64,000 nt of DNA from Piezodorus guildinii (GCA_023052935.1 CM041292.1:86535169-86599168); one strand, 5' to 3'; positions 1-12,569 are shown, counted from the stretch's first letter. Made by a program: numbers and translations. The notes: generated by a model from the sequence alone, not told the origin.

Positions 1-884
1 TAAAAAGCTACATTAAAATATAATTTGGAAACACCTATATATATTAAGCAGAATTTGATTACGACTAATATCTGTCAATTAAAATAAAAATATATACTTG
101 TCAAATACAGAATGGTGAATGTGATTTCATTTAAACCAAAAAATAAATAAATAAAATAAAAACATCAGTCAATAAATACTTAACATAAAGTCCGTTACAC
201 TCTTGGTCACAGTTTATGTGTAGGTTTTGTATATAATTTTTCCTACAACCGTAATATAATCTCAATTTAATTTTATCATATGTTAGTCATTTAGGCTAAT
301 GGATTATAATTACCAAAACTCAAAAATATTTTACTGGTTGTAAGGATGGTTCATTCGAAATCATTTGTAAATATTTTGTCTATCTGTAAATATATGAATA
401 AAGTTTATTTTCTTTCTTCTTGGTCACAGTAACAAATCCCAGAACGTCCTAGAGAATTTAAGGAATTACCAACATTAATTAGTTGCCAACATTAAAATTT
501 ATTCATACAAAATTATTCAAAACCACCGGAAAATCTCATATGATAATTTCTGTATTAATTCCTATGTAAATTCCTTATACTGTCATTAAATCTGCCTTCT
601 AGGTATATTTTTTTAATTCGCGTTATCCTGATTCCTGTACATTTTACATTTTCCTTAATTTTTATAAATAGCCGAGTTATGAGAGAATTACATCTGTGAT
701 AACTTGTAACATATAAGATTTTTTATTATAATGATTCCTTGCCCTTACCCCCAAAAACATTACTTAATTTCTCTACTTTAAAAACATCTGCCATATCTTT
801 TATGCAGCTATATCTGCAATGCTTATTCATGGTGTGTGTCCTATTTGCTAAATACTTGACATTTTTCTCATAATTTGATCGACA

Positions 885-1425
885 GATGGCCCTAGCATTT
901 TGTAATGGTAGTAATCCTTGGTTAAGGCGTCCTTTAGGGAAGACATAAGGTGTAGGGGTGGGCATAATCGAATGATCGTTATAATCGGATGATTTCACGA
1001 TCGAATGATTAATATGCTTTCTGAGAGGCAAAATTCCCGTCTCTATGATGGCTGAGCTGACTAAGCCTAGGTGCAAATGTGCATATCATTTATGTGATGA
1101 GACAGAAAAAAAAAAAAAAATTCTCTTGTAATTCCTCGATTAACGTTAAAAGATTCAGTTCCAATGATCATTCATTTCTCCAAACCGGTTAATCCGATAA
1201 TCGATTAATTCGAATGATTGAAATAATCGAATGATCCGATAATCGTCATTCGATTATGCCCACCCCTAGTAAGTTGTGGTCTGAGCCTGGGGGATGTCAG
1301 GTACTCGTTAAAGATCCCTGTCCTAATTAAACCTGGATAGGCAAAATTTATGACCAACACGGTAGCATCGTCCGATTAGCCACAGCACTAAAGTGATGTT
1401 AAAATGAATAAACAAACAAACTGTG
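885..1425 (+). repeat. SINE-1 copy split by the hAT MITE
   Basis: Positions 885-952 match the SINE-1 middle (GGCCCTAG... then AAGGCGTCCTTTAGGGAAGA). Positions 1269-1425 match its 3' half, including GATGTCAGGTACTCGTTAAA and the tail ending in AAATGAATAAACAAACAAA. The tRNA-like head is missing or beyond recognition. The SINE was present before the MITE. Confidence 0.8.
953..1268. mobile_element. hAT-type MITE (316 bp)
   Basis: Perfect 23-bp terminal inverted repeats start TAGGGGTGGGCATAATCG and mirror at 1246-1268. Flanking 8-mers ATAAGGTG (945-952) and GTAAGTTG (1269-1276) match at 6 of 8 positions, as an aged hAT 8-bp target duplication would. There is no coding capacity; the 116-codon frame crossing it on the minus strand is not real. 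The element splits a SINE-1 copy, whose halves resume on both sides. Confidence 0.88.
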
Positions 1426-1734
1426 TTATTAATATTTAACATAACGTACGTACCTTGAAATTATCCCATAAATATTGAGAAGGGGTAATTTTTTTTGGTC
1501 AATTACAAAGGTTCATTATTGAAAATAATAAACCCAAGTCATTTATACTAGACTTCTTTAATATTTGTTTCCTTTCCTTTCGATTTTCATTCAAAGAAAA
1601 TTTTATGATTTATGAACATTGTTACATTGATTCTCTACCATCAATAATAACCGAGACACCAGGGGTGTTGATGATCGAGACATATCTTATAAGTTGATAA
1701 CTTGACCAAACTGAATTTTTTATTTTGTATTATT

Positions 1735-2050
1735 AAAATAATTATTCGCGCTCTCTTGGTTAAAAAAATTCCAAAATAACTGAGTTATTTAATTAAATAA
1801 CTTTTTAATTTGTATTCAGGATCATCGTTGGATGATGTGGTATTTTTGTGCCAAATTGAAAAAAAAAAAAAAATGGTCAAGCAGTTTCGTATAAAAGCCT
1901 TGGATGGAGGACAGGGACGGCGGACAAACGGATTTTTTTTTTCTGGTTCTACGTATCAATTTTTTTTTTTTAGCTGAATACAAAGATTAATTATTGAAAA
2001 TAATAAACCAAAAAGGCAAGTTGTTATATCTAATTTTCAGTGAAAGAATC
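1735..2050 (+). repeat. gamma repeat, copy 1
   Basis: It contains ATAACTGAGTTATTTAATTA, GATCATCGTTGGATGATG, GACGGCGGACAAACGGATTT and TATTGAAAATAATAAACCAA. The same series recurs at 48.3-48.8 kb. The GACGGCGGACAAACGG block resembles a non-LTR 3' UTR, but no coding part is attached. Confidence 0.6.
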
Positions 2051-3047
2051 TAAATTGGAAGTATACAAGGGATTAATGAATACAATTCAAGCGATTGCTT
2101 TATGACCAGTCCAACGGGTGCCCGTTTCGTGCGTGGGAACACGTGTTTCGTTATGATAAAGATTGAGAGAAAAAAAAAAGAATAACAAACTAAATAATAA
2201 AGGTGAAGAGTCCTATCGACATAGCTGAAGATGACTTATGGCCAGAAGGTTTACAAAATAATTCCAACCGTAGTACGTTAGGGAGGTCCTCCGCTAATTG
2301 CTGGTAGAGCCGTAAATTAAGTGGGAAGATAACAGGTAGCCAGATATAGGGATGGACCTACCTATTGATATTTATTGTGATTGTTTTGTAAACCTAGACC
2401 TATTGGGGCCGTTATTTATTGCTTCATTTATAATTCTCCTCACATTTGTCTTATTTTACAGTCGCTACGTGTCCAATCATCAAATAGTATTCCTGATGAG
2501 TTGTGTACAGTCAGCGGGCAATGGATGTGAACAATTTCTATCTTCTCTGTATTTAAATGTTGTTTATTATACAAGGTAACCCCAAGTATCCAGAATTAAG
2601 CTATTTGTTCCATACATATTTAGTATTTTAATCATTTTTCATTTTGTTTTCTTGTTCAATTGGTTTTCCTTTGTATTTATCCGTATTTTTGATCGCTTCA
2701 ATTTTTTTTTTTTATTATATGAGTAATAAAAAAAAAAAATACAAATCCTTCCTATCATTGTTACAAATATGTATTATGTTCGAGATCATTGTGGATTTCT
2801 TTCGGGAAATAAAACTATCAAGTACAAAAAAAGTATTTATCTTTAGTTTTTGCGAAAATGAATGTGTGTATAAATATTAAGATTTTTACAATGATTTAAC
2901 CCTAATAATATCGCTGTACAGTGATTGAACTTAATTATTCTTTAAATTATTTTATTGAATATTCCTAATTTCTTAAATACGGGTTCATATGTATAATTGT
3001 TCATGAAATTTAAAGAAAAACAAAAATTTCATTAAAAACAATATGTT

Positions 3048-3290
3048 TGCTCTTTTCTCCTTTAGTTGGCCATCGAATTCGTTCAACTTTTATATCTAGC
3101 CGGTTTTTATTATTTTTACTAAGATGATGTCTATAATCATTCTGAATCCATAAAATTAAAGGTACTTTAGAGGAAGACAATTTAAAATATCGGTATTAAA
3201 ACTCTGCAATGCTATTTCCATCAGAATGAAAACTACATGATTAAATTCTATTAAAATTTACATCAATACTTTTTCTATAAAGTTTCACAT
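3048..3290 (-). repeat. alpha repeat fragment
   Basis: It matches the distal part of the 41.6-kb copy: TTTTCTCCTTTAGTTGGCC, CGAATTCGTTCAACTTTTAT, and a diverged TCAGAATGAAAACTACATGA. Confidence 0.6.
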
Positions 3291-3479
3291 CGCATTACTA
3301 TTTATTACATACATATAAATAAGTGAAATTAATAAGTTAAAAGTTTACTTTCTTTAATTGGAATATTCATTAAAGACAAGATATTATAAAAGAATTCTTT
3401 AAAGTTTAAAACCATTCTTTAAACACATGAATAGAAGTGCTACCTTACCGAGACTTATTCTATAACCAACGGGCGTATA

Positions 3480-3695
3480 TTAAGGTGATTAGGTTGAGAT
3501 CATCCTCTGCCGCCAAGTGTTTCTCCCATTATTGGGTACCCACTTTATAGAGACTGATTGTGCCCCAGGAGGGTATCTCTGCCCTAAGTTCGTTCAACGG
3601 CTGTAATATCAGAATAACTAATTCTGCCACAGCCCGCATATTTGAACCTGGGATCTAAAGAATAGTAGACTAGGGCTCTATCCTCCAGACCAGAA
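3480..3695 (-). repeat. SINE-2 copy (tRNA-derived)
   Basis: On the minus strand the head has a box A-like TGGTCTGGAGGATAG and box B GGTTCAAATA about 45 nt later. The body ends near CTTGGCGGCAGAGGATGATC. A second diverged copy is at 35930-36160. It shares no body sequence with SINE-1. Confidence 0.65.
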
Positions 3696-4019
3696 AGAAT
3701 TTATGCGTTTATTTGTATTTTTTAATTTAAATTTTTACAGTATTAAATATCAATTTTTTTTTTTTTTTTAATTAATAAACACATAAATTCTTTCTAATTC
3801 CTGCATGCATAGGTATTGAAAAAGCAAAATTGTTATTACCTAAAGTATAGTCATTATTTTATCTATTATTTGATATAAACTTTTCCTTTATAAAATGTTT
3901 CACGTATATAATGCATTGTATCTTAGACATTCTTAAAAATGCCGTTCTAAAAAATCATATGCAGTTTTAAAGAACTGAGCCGAACTGACTGAAGATATTA
4001 GAGCGATGCAGTATAAAGT

Positions 4020-4400
4020 GGAATCTGGCGGGCCACTAATACCATAATCCTAAGCCAGAACACACTCACCGCTGGGAGCTGGGAAGAAGGATGATCCCCT
4101 AATCGGTGGAAGGGGCACGGGCTGTTGGGCAGCCAGTGAGGCGGCTCTCAAGAGTTTTCGGGCTTGGAGTTGCCTTAACTCAATTAGCGTTGGGGTTCCC
4201 TTTGCCGATACCATCGCCGTCTCCTCCGTCAAAAGGTACCGCCGGGTCTCCTGGGAGGATCACTTTCTTTCGGCAGGATCTCTTCTGTACTCGGGTTCAC
4301 CTGGCTCTTGTGGTAAAGGCTTTGTGCCCTGTCCTGCTCCACTAACTCAGAAAGGAGATAAGTTACCTCAAAGCTCTTGAGGAGATAATTTTCCTCTGGT
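4020..4400. other. GC-rich island, unassigned
   Basis: A 79-codon + frame and a 60-codon minus frame overlap here, so neither is privileged. The minus frame (TPTLIELRQLQARKLLRAAS, QQPVPLPP) ends in a good donor (CAGCG|GTGAGT), so a first exon or a LINE ORF1 start are possibilities. I do not recognise it. Confidence 0.3.
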
Positions 4401-5799
4401 ATTGCCGCTTACCTTCTCCTTCACTGATTTAATTCTGTTTTTAAAAAGAAAGCAACTGGCACAACTATTGTTGTGGCCCCAACAGTTCTCAAGATAATTT
4501 CAAAAACTAATGTCAAAAAAACTAAAATGCTTAAGATTTTTTGGACCCTTTCTTTGAAACTATTTCTGTGTTTTGTGAATGTGAATGAAAACGTTTGTGA
4601 ATGTAACCAATCGTTTGCAAACATTTTATTCCAAGCAGAAGTCAGTTAGCGAATAATTTTCGAAAAGATTAGTGTGTTTCATGTTTTGCAAATAGAAGAA
4701 TAATTTTATTCAAAAGCATTAAATTTGCAGTCTTGTAACATACATTGTTATAAATATTTAGATACTTTTCACATCCCATTGTGAAACTAAAATAATTTTT
4801 ATTCCTTATGACTTTCTTTTTTCTTTTTTTATTTATTTATTTTATTTATTTATTTTTTTTTTTGTCCGCTGAAATAGATCACTTTAAATTAACTTTATAA
4901 ACAACAAAAATATATGTTAAATATAAAGTAAAAGAAAATTCATATATATAAGTACATGATAATGATATTGGAGTGAGGCTTAAATAATTGTGCTTAAAAT
5001 CAATGATTGTATGAAATAATATTTTGGGTTCATGTTTTTGTATCGTCTTGGGGTTTTTTAATTGTAATTACCTATTTTTTCGATGATACTGTTTTCGGAG
5101 CTACCGCTTGAAGTAAAATCTTATTGGTCCGGGAGTTATGAATTGTTTAATAGCTGAACGATTTAAATCGCTTATCGTTTTTGTTATTTTTTGTGTGTAA
5201 GATAGTTATTTATTGTTCGCATTTTTTTTTTCGTCTTGTCTCATTCTGGTATGTTACCCGCTTAAATTTTTTTTTTCTGTAATGCGTATTAGTCCACCTT
5301 TCTTACTTTGTTTTTGGATGTTGTTTTCTGCGTTATGTTGCTAGAGCATGAAGCATACTTAGGTTTAAAATATTTAGATTGACCAACTTTTATGATGGGT
5401 GATGTGTGCCAAAATATGAATACAATCTTATCTTATGTCCGTTATCAAGTTTTGTTAATCTAGACATCCGAGTATATATTCGTCCTTGGCCGGAAGGTAC
5501 AAATAACTCAACATTCAGTGGGGCTATAAATTAAACGGATGCTGGCTTTTAATTTCGACAATGCCTCCTTTACACCTGACAGCTAGCTGCTCAATATTTC
5601 GCTGAAGACGAACGCCCATCGGAAATTATAATGCTGCTGAAGCACCTATAATTCTGATCGTTGGATACGTCATACGCCTTTTTTTTCTTCATTTTATTTT
5701 TTTGCACTAATACATCTTATCCTTTCGTTTTCTTATTAAAATAAATAATCCAATTCAGTAGCGCTTTTTTGAACTTTATTTTATAATTTAAATTTTACT

Positions 5800-7120
5800 T
5801 TCACTTACCTGTATATGAAATATATAGTAAGGGAAAGTATTGCGATTGTGAAAATTTTTTAATTCTATTTTTCAACGGAAATACACGTTTTAGGGTTTCC
5901 TCTCCTCTTGTCCTGGTTGAACAGATCCGATACCTAGGACTGCACCTGGTCAAACGTCTTACTTGGAACCCTCATACAAGACTGAAAAGACAAGAAACTG
6001 CCCGACGTTTTCGACTACTTCAACGCTAACTGGACAAACGCTCAAGCCTTCCACTTAAGTACAAAAGGCTCATCTACATGACTATCATAAGACCGGTATG
6101 GACTTACGGAGTAGAGATTTGGTTTTCTACTAAACCATCAAATTCTTCCCGTCTCCAATCCGTACAATCAAAAATCCTTCGAAAAATCTTTAATGCTCTT
6201 TATTTTGGCACAAATAAACTCTTCCATAAAGACCTTAACGTTCCCTAAGTTGCTGACTTGGCGCGAACCAAGTACCATTCCTTTCATGATAAACTCCATT
6301 CCCACTCTAATAACTAGTTTCAATCCTTGCTTCCTCTACAATCCCTGATAATTCTCCGAGGCGTTTGAAAAGAAGATGGCCTCGAGACCTTCTAGTTTAA
6401 CATAGTTTTTGGAGAGCTGCCAGTGGATAGTATCCCCACATGTGAATCATGACATTTGTATCTTGTATATCATTTACTAGATGTATATCATTATACAGTT
6501 GTAAATAGCAATAAATCTATTAAGGGTCTCCTGAGTCCAAATAACCAAGTCCCAAAAAAAGTGTGTGTAAACGTGGGTGTGGTAAGTCTAGCGCGCAAAA
6601 AAAAAAAGTACGGAACTGAAATTTCATATTTAATACAAATATACGCCCGAGGTGTTACAGAAACTTTTTCATCAAAATCGGCTTACCAGAAAAGCCACTT
6701 TATATTATGCATTTTGCACCTTTTTACGATTTTCTCAAAAACGGCTCCAACGTTTTTTATTGTAAAATTTTTGGTTTTTTGAAATTCTGATTGAAATAGT
6801 CTGACAGGGCTTAGATGCTGATATTTTAAATGTTTTCATTTTTAAAGTACCTTTAAATTTGTACATTCCAAAAGATTAACCATATCATCTTATTGTAATT
6901 GTTTAAGGACGGTTAAATATACAAGTTGGACGAATTTGATGATGATAAAAGAGCAAAAACATTTTCTTTTTTTTTTTGATAATATGAACAGTAACATAGA
7001 CGTGTAATATACCCTTGGAAAGAGAAAGGTTTAAAAAAAAATATTGTCTGATAAATAAAGTTGCAAAAGGTAATATAAAGCGACGAATAGGGAATAAACT
7101 TATTACTAATTAACAATTTA
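5800..7120 (+). repeat. alpha repeat, split by a Jockey insertion
   Basis: The 5' part is 5800-5901 (CACTTACCTGTATATGAAAT, GGGAAAGTATTGCGAT) and the 3' part 6533-7120 (CGCCCGAGGTGTTACAG, TTTACGATTTTCTCAAAAAC). The Jockey fragment lies between, and AGGGTTTCCT/AGGGTCTCCT at the junctions is its target duplication. The alpha family has about 8 copies here and no clear coding capacity. The 108-codon frame at 6456-6782 is not a gene. Confidence 0.7.
5902..6532 (+). pseudogene. Jockey-like LINE, 5'-truncated, with target duplication
   Basis: It encodes the end of a Jockey-type reverse transcriptase: YLGLHL, TRLKRQETARR, MTIIRPVWTYGVEIW, RLQSVQSKILRKIFNAL. Stops and small indels are present. It ends with the ATTATACAGTTGTAAATAGC tail. 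AGGGTTTCCT (5892-5901) and AGGGTCTCCT (6533-6542) flank it, so it inserted into an alpha repeat. Confidence 0.82.
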
Positions 7121-7789
7121 ATGCAGTTATATTATTTAACCTAAATCGGATGCCATTAATATAAATAAGTAATCAGATTAATCACAACTAGATTTAATTA
7201 TTATGAGCATTTTTAAAATAACATAACATTACTATTATGATCATACACTTAAATATTTAAAACAAACAAAAAAATTATAAGGAAAGTAAAAGTTTTATTT
7301 TCATTGTTAAGAATGAAGTCTGAAATTCACCGGGAAAAATGCGATTGCCAACTTAATCTGTTTCGTAAAACGATCAAATTTCGTTCTTAAGACCTATTTG
7401 TGTATAATTATCTTAATTTTACTTTTGGATTACGGATTGTTTACTAAAAAAGATATGTTTAAAATGTTTCTTCCTCCCTTTGATCATATTGACTGACTGG
7501 AAAGGTACAAAAAACTATGTTTCAGATGTAATGTGAAAGCTGGTCCTCATAAATTCTTGAGGAAGGCTGCTTCCCAGATCTCCGCCATCTTTAATATATT
7601 AGTCCTGTTTTATCCTCATTACTCACCAGTTGTATAAACACATAACAAATTCGTCCTTATAAGAAAGGAATGGCCTAGAAGAACGATTAGAAAAAAACTT
7701 GAAAGAGACAAGTGTCGGCTTTTTTGTCCGTTGAAATAAATAAAACGGGACAAAGCGTGAGAAAGTGTGGCAAATAGAGAGAGTAAATA

Positions 7790-7955
7790 ATTGCTACTCA
7801 GGGATGGCCGATATCCTGCAGGTGCGACCCGCATCCCCAGGGTGTCCCATCTCAGGAAGGAGTCTTCCGGTCATCCTCAAGGAGTTCGTGAGACGCCCGG
7901 GGCTATTCTGGGTAGGCCGTCATCATCTACCCAAATTCTGTTAATATGCCCTGTA
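7790..7955. other. GC-rich patch, unassigned
   Basis: A 63-codon + frame (YPAGATRIPRVSHLRKESSG) has the style of retroelement or SINE-associated DNA. No family was recognised. Confidence 0.25.
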
Positions 7956-8189
7956 TTAAATTCTAACCAGTATCAGTTCTAGTCAGTATTGCAAGTATTT
8001 TTCCAATTACTTGAAAATATAAGGTAGTCGCAAAAAAATTAGTTTTCTCCAGTAAACTAATTTACAGATAGTAATACTAAAAAGTCACCTTAAAATAATG
8101 GTAATACTGAAAAGTTGTGGTACTTAACGTGAATGAGAGGATTCTGTTAACTTTTGTTTTGGTCTTATTATTATAAGATACATTTGTAT

Positions 8190-8950
8190 TTTTCACTTTC
8201 ACTTACCTATATATGACATAAATTAGGGAAAGTATTGCAATCAAAGGAATTTTCTAATTCCAGTTTTCAATGTAAATAAACGTTTAAGGGTCTCCCGATT
8301 CAGAATAATCAAGGTCTTTGTGGATTTCTAGGGTCGAGATGGCTGTGAGTGGGTTAGCGCGCGTTTGTTTAGCCACTATAGATGACCAAAAGCTTGTGAA
8401 ACCAAATAATTACGAGTTCGAGTCTCGGTACTGTGGGGTTTTTATCACGGCATTTTTCCCCCGTCCTCACTTCCTGGCTGGAGAAATCCCCGTATAGCCT
8501 TCAAAGGCGAGGTAGGGATGATCAACAAGTCTTTGTGAGTACCATAAGCACGAAAGCGAAAAGTCGTACGCAACTTAAGTTTCATATTTTAAGATAATAC
8601 GCCCGAGATGTTACACCTACTTTTTCATTAAAATCGGTAGTTTCATTAAAATTTGCACCATTTTACGATTTTCTCAAAATCGGCTCTAATGATTTTTATT
8701 AAACTCGCTGAATCGATGTAAAATTGAATGGGCCTTAATTTATTTAGGTTTCGTTATGATGGAAATAGTGTGGCAGGAACTGGAAAGTACTTTTTATTTT
8801 GTAAAATTAACATATCATCTTATTATAATAAAATTATCATAGTGAAAAAAAATAACCACCTAAAAGATAACAGATTTTTTTTTAACTCAAGAATATTAAT
8901 AACGGTACTATATAACGTTGAAATGTTAAAGAATAAATAAAAAAAACATT
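8190..8950 (+). repeat. alpha repeat, split by SINE-3
   Basis: It has the same order of blocks as the 5.8-7.1 kb copy: CACTTTCACTTACCTATATA, GGGAAAGTATTGCAATC, AAGGGTCTCCCGA, then CGCCCGAGATGTTACA and TTTACGATTTTCTCAAAATC. Positions 8323-8526 are SINE-3. Confidence 0.7.
8323..8526 (+). repeat. SINE-3 copy with target duplication
   Basis: The tRNA-like head is GATGGCTGTGAGTGGGTTAG with box B GAGTTCGAGTC, and the 3' block is GTATAGCCTTCAAAGGCGAG. It is flanked by AAGGTCTTTGTG (8311-8322) and AAGTCTTTGTG (8527-8537). Those flanks are the target duplication inside an alpha repeat. Confidence 0.75.
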
Positions 8951-9059
8951 ATATTCAAGTTGTGGAGTAAAGAATATGGCATAAACTTAGACGGATGTTG
9001 TATAATACGTCCATATCTCTGCTAGTTCTGAACCAATCTCAATGTTTTTTGTTTTTCCG

Positions 9060-9480
9060 GATATATATTTTAGTTAAAAAAACAATAATAAAATCTTTAT
9101 CTTCAAAATAACTGAGTTATAGCCGTATTTATGGGTACCATTTCAATGTTTTTTTTTTTTTTTAATTCTCCCTGTTTTCTAATTATTCGTGTTTTTTTTT
9201 GGCTAAAAAACACTCAAATTTGTTCTCTATCTTCATTTAAATTCTTTTTTCTTTGATTTTTCCCTCTTTTTTTTAATTATTCGCGTTTTTTTGGTTAAAA
9301 AAAAATCATAATTTTTGTATCTTTCTTCACAAATAACTGAGTTATGGGAGTATTTATGGGTACAGTTTCAATTTTTTTGTTTTTTTAATTCTCCTGTTTC
9401 TAATTTTTATTGTTTTTTGCTAAAAAAATCAATTTGTTTTATCTTCATTTTATTCTTTCTTTGATTTTTTTAATTAAATT
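9060..9480. repeat. gamma-related tandem, two ~225-bp units
   Basis: AAATAACTGAGTTAT starts near 9106 and again near 9334, each followed by GTATTTATGGGTAC, T-rich stretches and AATTCTCC. This is a two-unit head-to-tail array of a gamma repeat part. Confidence 0.6.
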
Positions 9481-10179
9481 AAATTATGCAATTGAAAATT
9501 TTGTAATTGCCTAAAATCAATTCATGATTTGTGAATACCATCATAAACCGCTTTCGCCGCGACTGAAAATTCCAATTGCGAAGCATATTAATGCTTGTCT
9601 TCTTTAATTGTTTTTTTGTTCAATTAACAGTGTTCTACTTAAGGTTAATTTCACATTCATGGGTGATAAGATTATTTTAATTTTTTTTATAAATTAGTAT
9701 ATGAAATATCAGGTATGTTTTTATTTTTTAATTTTCATACCTTTTTAATTTATTATGTCCCTGGAAGAGTACAATATCAACTTTTTTTTACGTGTTTAGC
9801 ATTACTGCTTATATATTATGATTTATTAATTACTATTATCCTGTTTATTATTTTTTTTTCTGCTATACCAAAATAGATACGTCCTATACCTCAAACGCAT
9901 AGAATCGTAAAGTAATATTATTACTAATTACGAAATGGAATAATGCTCAAGTATTTTATAGTCACCTCGTGCGTATATCATTATCGCGTATGGGGAGCGT
10001 CCCACGGGTGGCGAATGTAGGGGTTGGTCCGTGGACCTCCACCTTTTCCTTCCTCGGAAGCTCCTTCCGGCCAAGTCCGATGGACTCGCTGACCAATGAG
10101 AGCGGCCCTCCAGGCTTGCTGGAGGGTGTAACGTAGGTTCGAACGTCCTACTCACATATTTTAGTTCACAAAATACCAC

Positions 10180-10640
10180 CAACAGTCATGGATTCCTGTG
10201 AGGTAAGTTCTTTACGGATGTGAAATATGGCCGCTTACTTTGAAGGATGAACAACGGCTTAAGGTTTTCGAAAATAATGTAATGCGTAAAAACATTCGGT
10301 CCGAAGAGAGATGAGGCCACTGGGGAGTTTAGAAGGTTGCACAACGCGGAATTGCGGAACTTGTATCCTGTGAATATAATTGAGTTCATAGCATCGCGGA
10401 GACTCAAATGGGCGAGTAAAGTTGTTAGGCTCGGTGAGGAGCGGATTCCGAGAAAGTTGGTATTCGCTGATCCGACTGGTAGACGTCCGAAGGTAGGCCG
10501 AAGAGTCGATGGGAGGATTGCGTTAAGGCTGATCTCGGGGGCTTGGGCTTGAACGGTGAACATCGGACGAGTCTATGTAGGCAGAATTTGGTGGTATCGG
10601 CATCGAACCTTCGGGTTCAGTTAGCCTATTACTATTATTA
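10180..10640 (+). pseudogene. LINE C-terminal fragment (third LINE family)
   Basis: It reads YGCEIWPLTLKDEQRLKVFE, then after a one-base shift FGPKRDEATGEFRRLHNAEL and RRLKWASKVVRLGEE, GRRPKVGRRVDG. This is the end of a non-LTR reverse transcriptase. It ends with GAACCTTCGGGTTCAGTTAG, then (TTA)n. The minus-strand 125-codon frame is an antisense shadow. The GC-rich segment 9960-10180 may belong to it but is not recognised. Confidence 0.8.
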
Positions 10641-11379
10641 TTTTATTGTAAAAAAAAAGTTTTCTATACTTCAATGTTTAAAAATTTTAAGATTGCTAAA
10701 ATATATACTTTAGTTTGTTATTTCAAAACAGAAAGGTCAATTCTCTAAATTTACAGTTAATAATTAACGGGTTGCTGACAAATCACAGTTTTAATCTCAT
10801 CGTTTAAATTTTTCATTATTTGTTGGGTTCATATGTTTCGACATTCCCCCTCCTGAAATATTTAAATGATTTAGTATTTTTCACTGTTATTTTCAGGATT
10901 ATTTCCGCTGTTTAGAGGGTTAAAAACGTATTCATTTAACTGATATAATGTCCCCAGGAATTACAACAGACAGATTTTAAAGGATTAAATTAATTTAAAA
11001 GTTTATTTTACATTGGAAGCGATCAGTTTCACCGATAAAATGGTACAGTTAAATAAATGCTCCAATTAAATTGCTTTTGATTAATCTTTAAATGGTAAAC
11101 ATCAATGTTACTCTCTTATCTTGTAGCATGCTTTATGAATTACCAGGTTACAAGCTTTACGAACTCAGCGCTAGAATTATTCAATGTCAGAGTACTCAGG
11201 TTACTACACGTATAGCCGATGCATTAAATGTTTTTATTGACACTGGACTTTTATAGATCAATGAAAAATTAACCCTCAACTGTGATTTTATTTTAAATTA
11301 GCAGTTTATTAATTATTAAATTTCGAATAATTAGTTTTAATTTTGTTTTATGTTTTGTTACTTGTTATTTTATATCTCG

Positions 11380-11760
11380 TATTTCATTCGTTGCACCCTG
11401 CTATATTGATGACTTAATGATATATTTACAACTTCTCTTTTCTCTATATAAAAAATGATGTCGCGATTCTTAATTTCCGTAAACTCCTTCCAAACCACGC
11501 CACGGATTTTGATACGGTTTTCAATGTCGCCTAGGACATTCTTTCCTGAAGCATTTTTAGTAAAATATATTGTAATTAAATTTTTCTTAGATGTGGAAAT
11601 AAAACTTTCCTGGATCACGACTAGCAGTATTGGCGTATAATCTGCCTTTGGAAAACACAATGTTTTAGAAAATGTATTATGCTACAAAAGAAGTAATTCA
11701 CGTTAGTAATAAAGTTGTTATAAGCCTATAAACTTACGAACATCTATACTTATCTAATAA
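11380..11760. repeat. beta repeat, copy 1
   Basis: It contains AAAATGATGTCGCGATTCTT, CGCCACGGATTTTGATACGG and GACATTCTTTCCTGAAGCAT, ending near TAAGCCTATAAACTTACGAA. All blocks recur in order at 27.2-27.5 kb. Overlapping open frames of 61 and 96 codons on the two strands are not supported as genes. Confidence 0.65.
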
Positions 11761-12377
11761 ATTGATCCAAAGACAATAAACTCGAAATCGGTTAAACATC
11801 GCTTTCTTAAACATAAATGACACTGATTTCAGATTGCACCCGTGGGAAGCAGGGTAGATCACTAATTGTATATAAAATGATCTCGCCATTCTGGTTTCGT
11901 CTAAAGCACGCTAAACAAGGTTTTCTAAACTTAGTAATCGTTCATTAGGAACCAACTTAGCAACGTCGAGTCAAACAACACCGCTTCAATTCTGATCTTA
12001 TTTGTATATGTATTTTATAGTGGTCCCACATAATGATTGAACCTTTCAACTCTAAAAAAAATATATTGGTATCCTTAAATAGCTGTTTATAAAGTACGTT
12101 TAACTTTCTTTCTTCTTCCTCTCAAAAATACACTATTCCATCCGAAAAACATCTTCTGGATCTCCTCCAAATCGAGAATTAAGTGTATTTTGGATTTAGA
12201 TATTTCGTATTTAAATAGGTTTGATAAGATAGAATTCTATACACAGTTGTTAGTATGTCTACAATAGCATGTCTAGCAACTATGAATTCAACATATACTG
12301 AAATTGATATATCTTCTTAAAACGATTATTTTTATTATTGAAATGATTTTTCAACTAAAGCCAAACCTATATGTAGT

Positions 12378-12440
12378 TGTTTATTTATTTAACGTCACTT
12401 TATGCTACTGTGGCTAATCGGATGATGTTACAGTGGGAAA
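12378..12440 (-). repeat. SINE-1 3'-end fragment
   Basis: It reads TTTATTTATTTAACGTCACT and GGCTAATCGGATGATGTTAC, the terminal ~60 bp of SINE-1 in reverse. Confidence 0.75.
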
Positions 12441-12569
12441 AAAAGTACAATATACATGATAATTGTCTGGTCGTTTAAGACTTCAGTTTAACAATAAAAT
12501 ATGGATTTTCTGACAATGAATAGTATCATCTATATATTTTAAATATCACATATGCTGGGAAGATTGATA

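Noticed and set aside
6456..6782. 108-codon + frame
   Set aside because: It crosses the junction of a LINE tail and an alpha repeat, so it cannot be one gene.
10186..10563. 125-codon minus-strand frame as a gene
   Set aside because: The opposite strand encodes recognisable LINE reverse-transcriptase C-terminus, so this frame is an antisense shadow.
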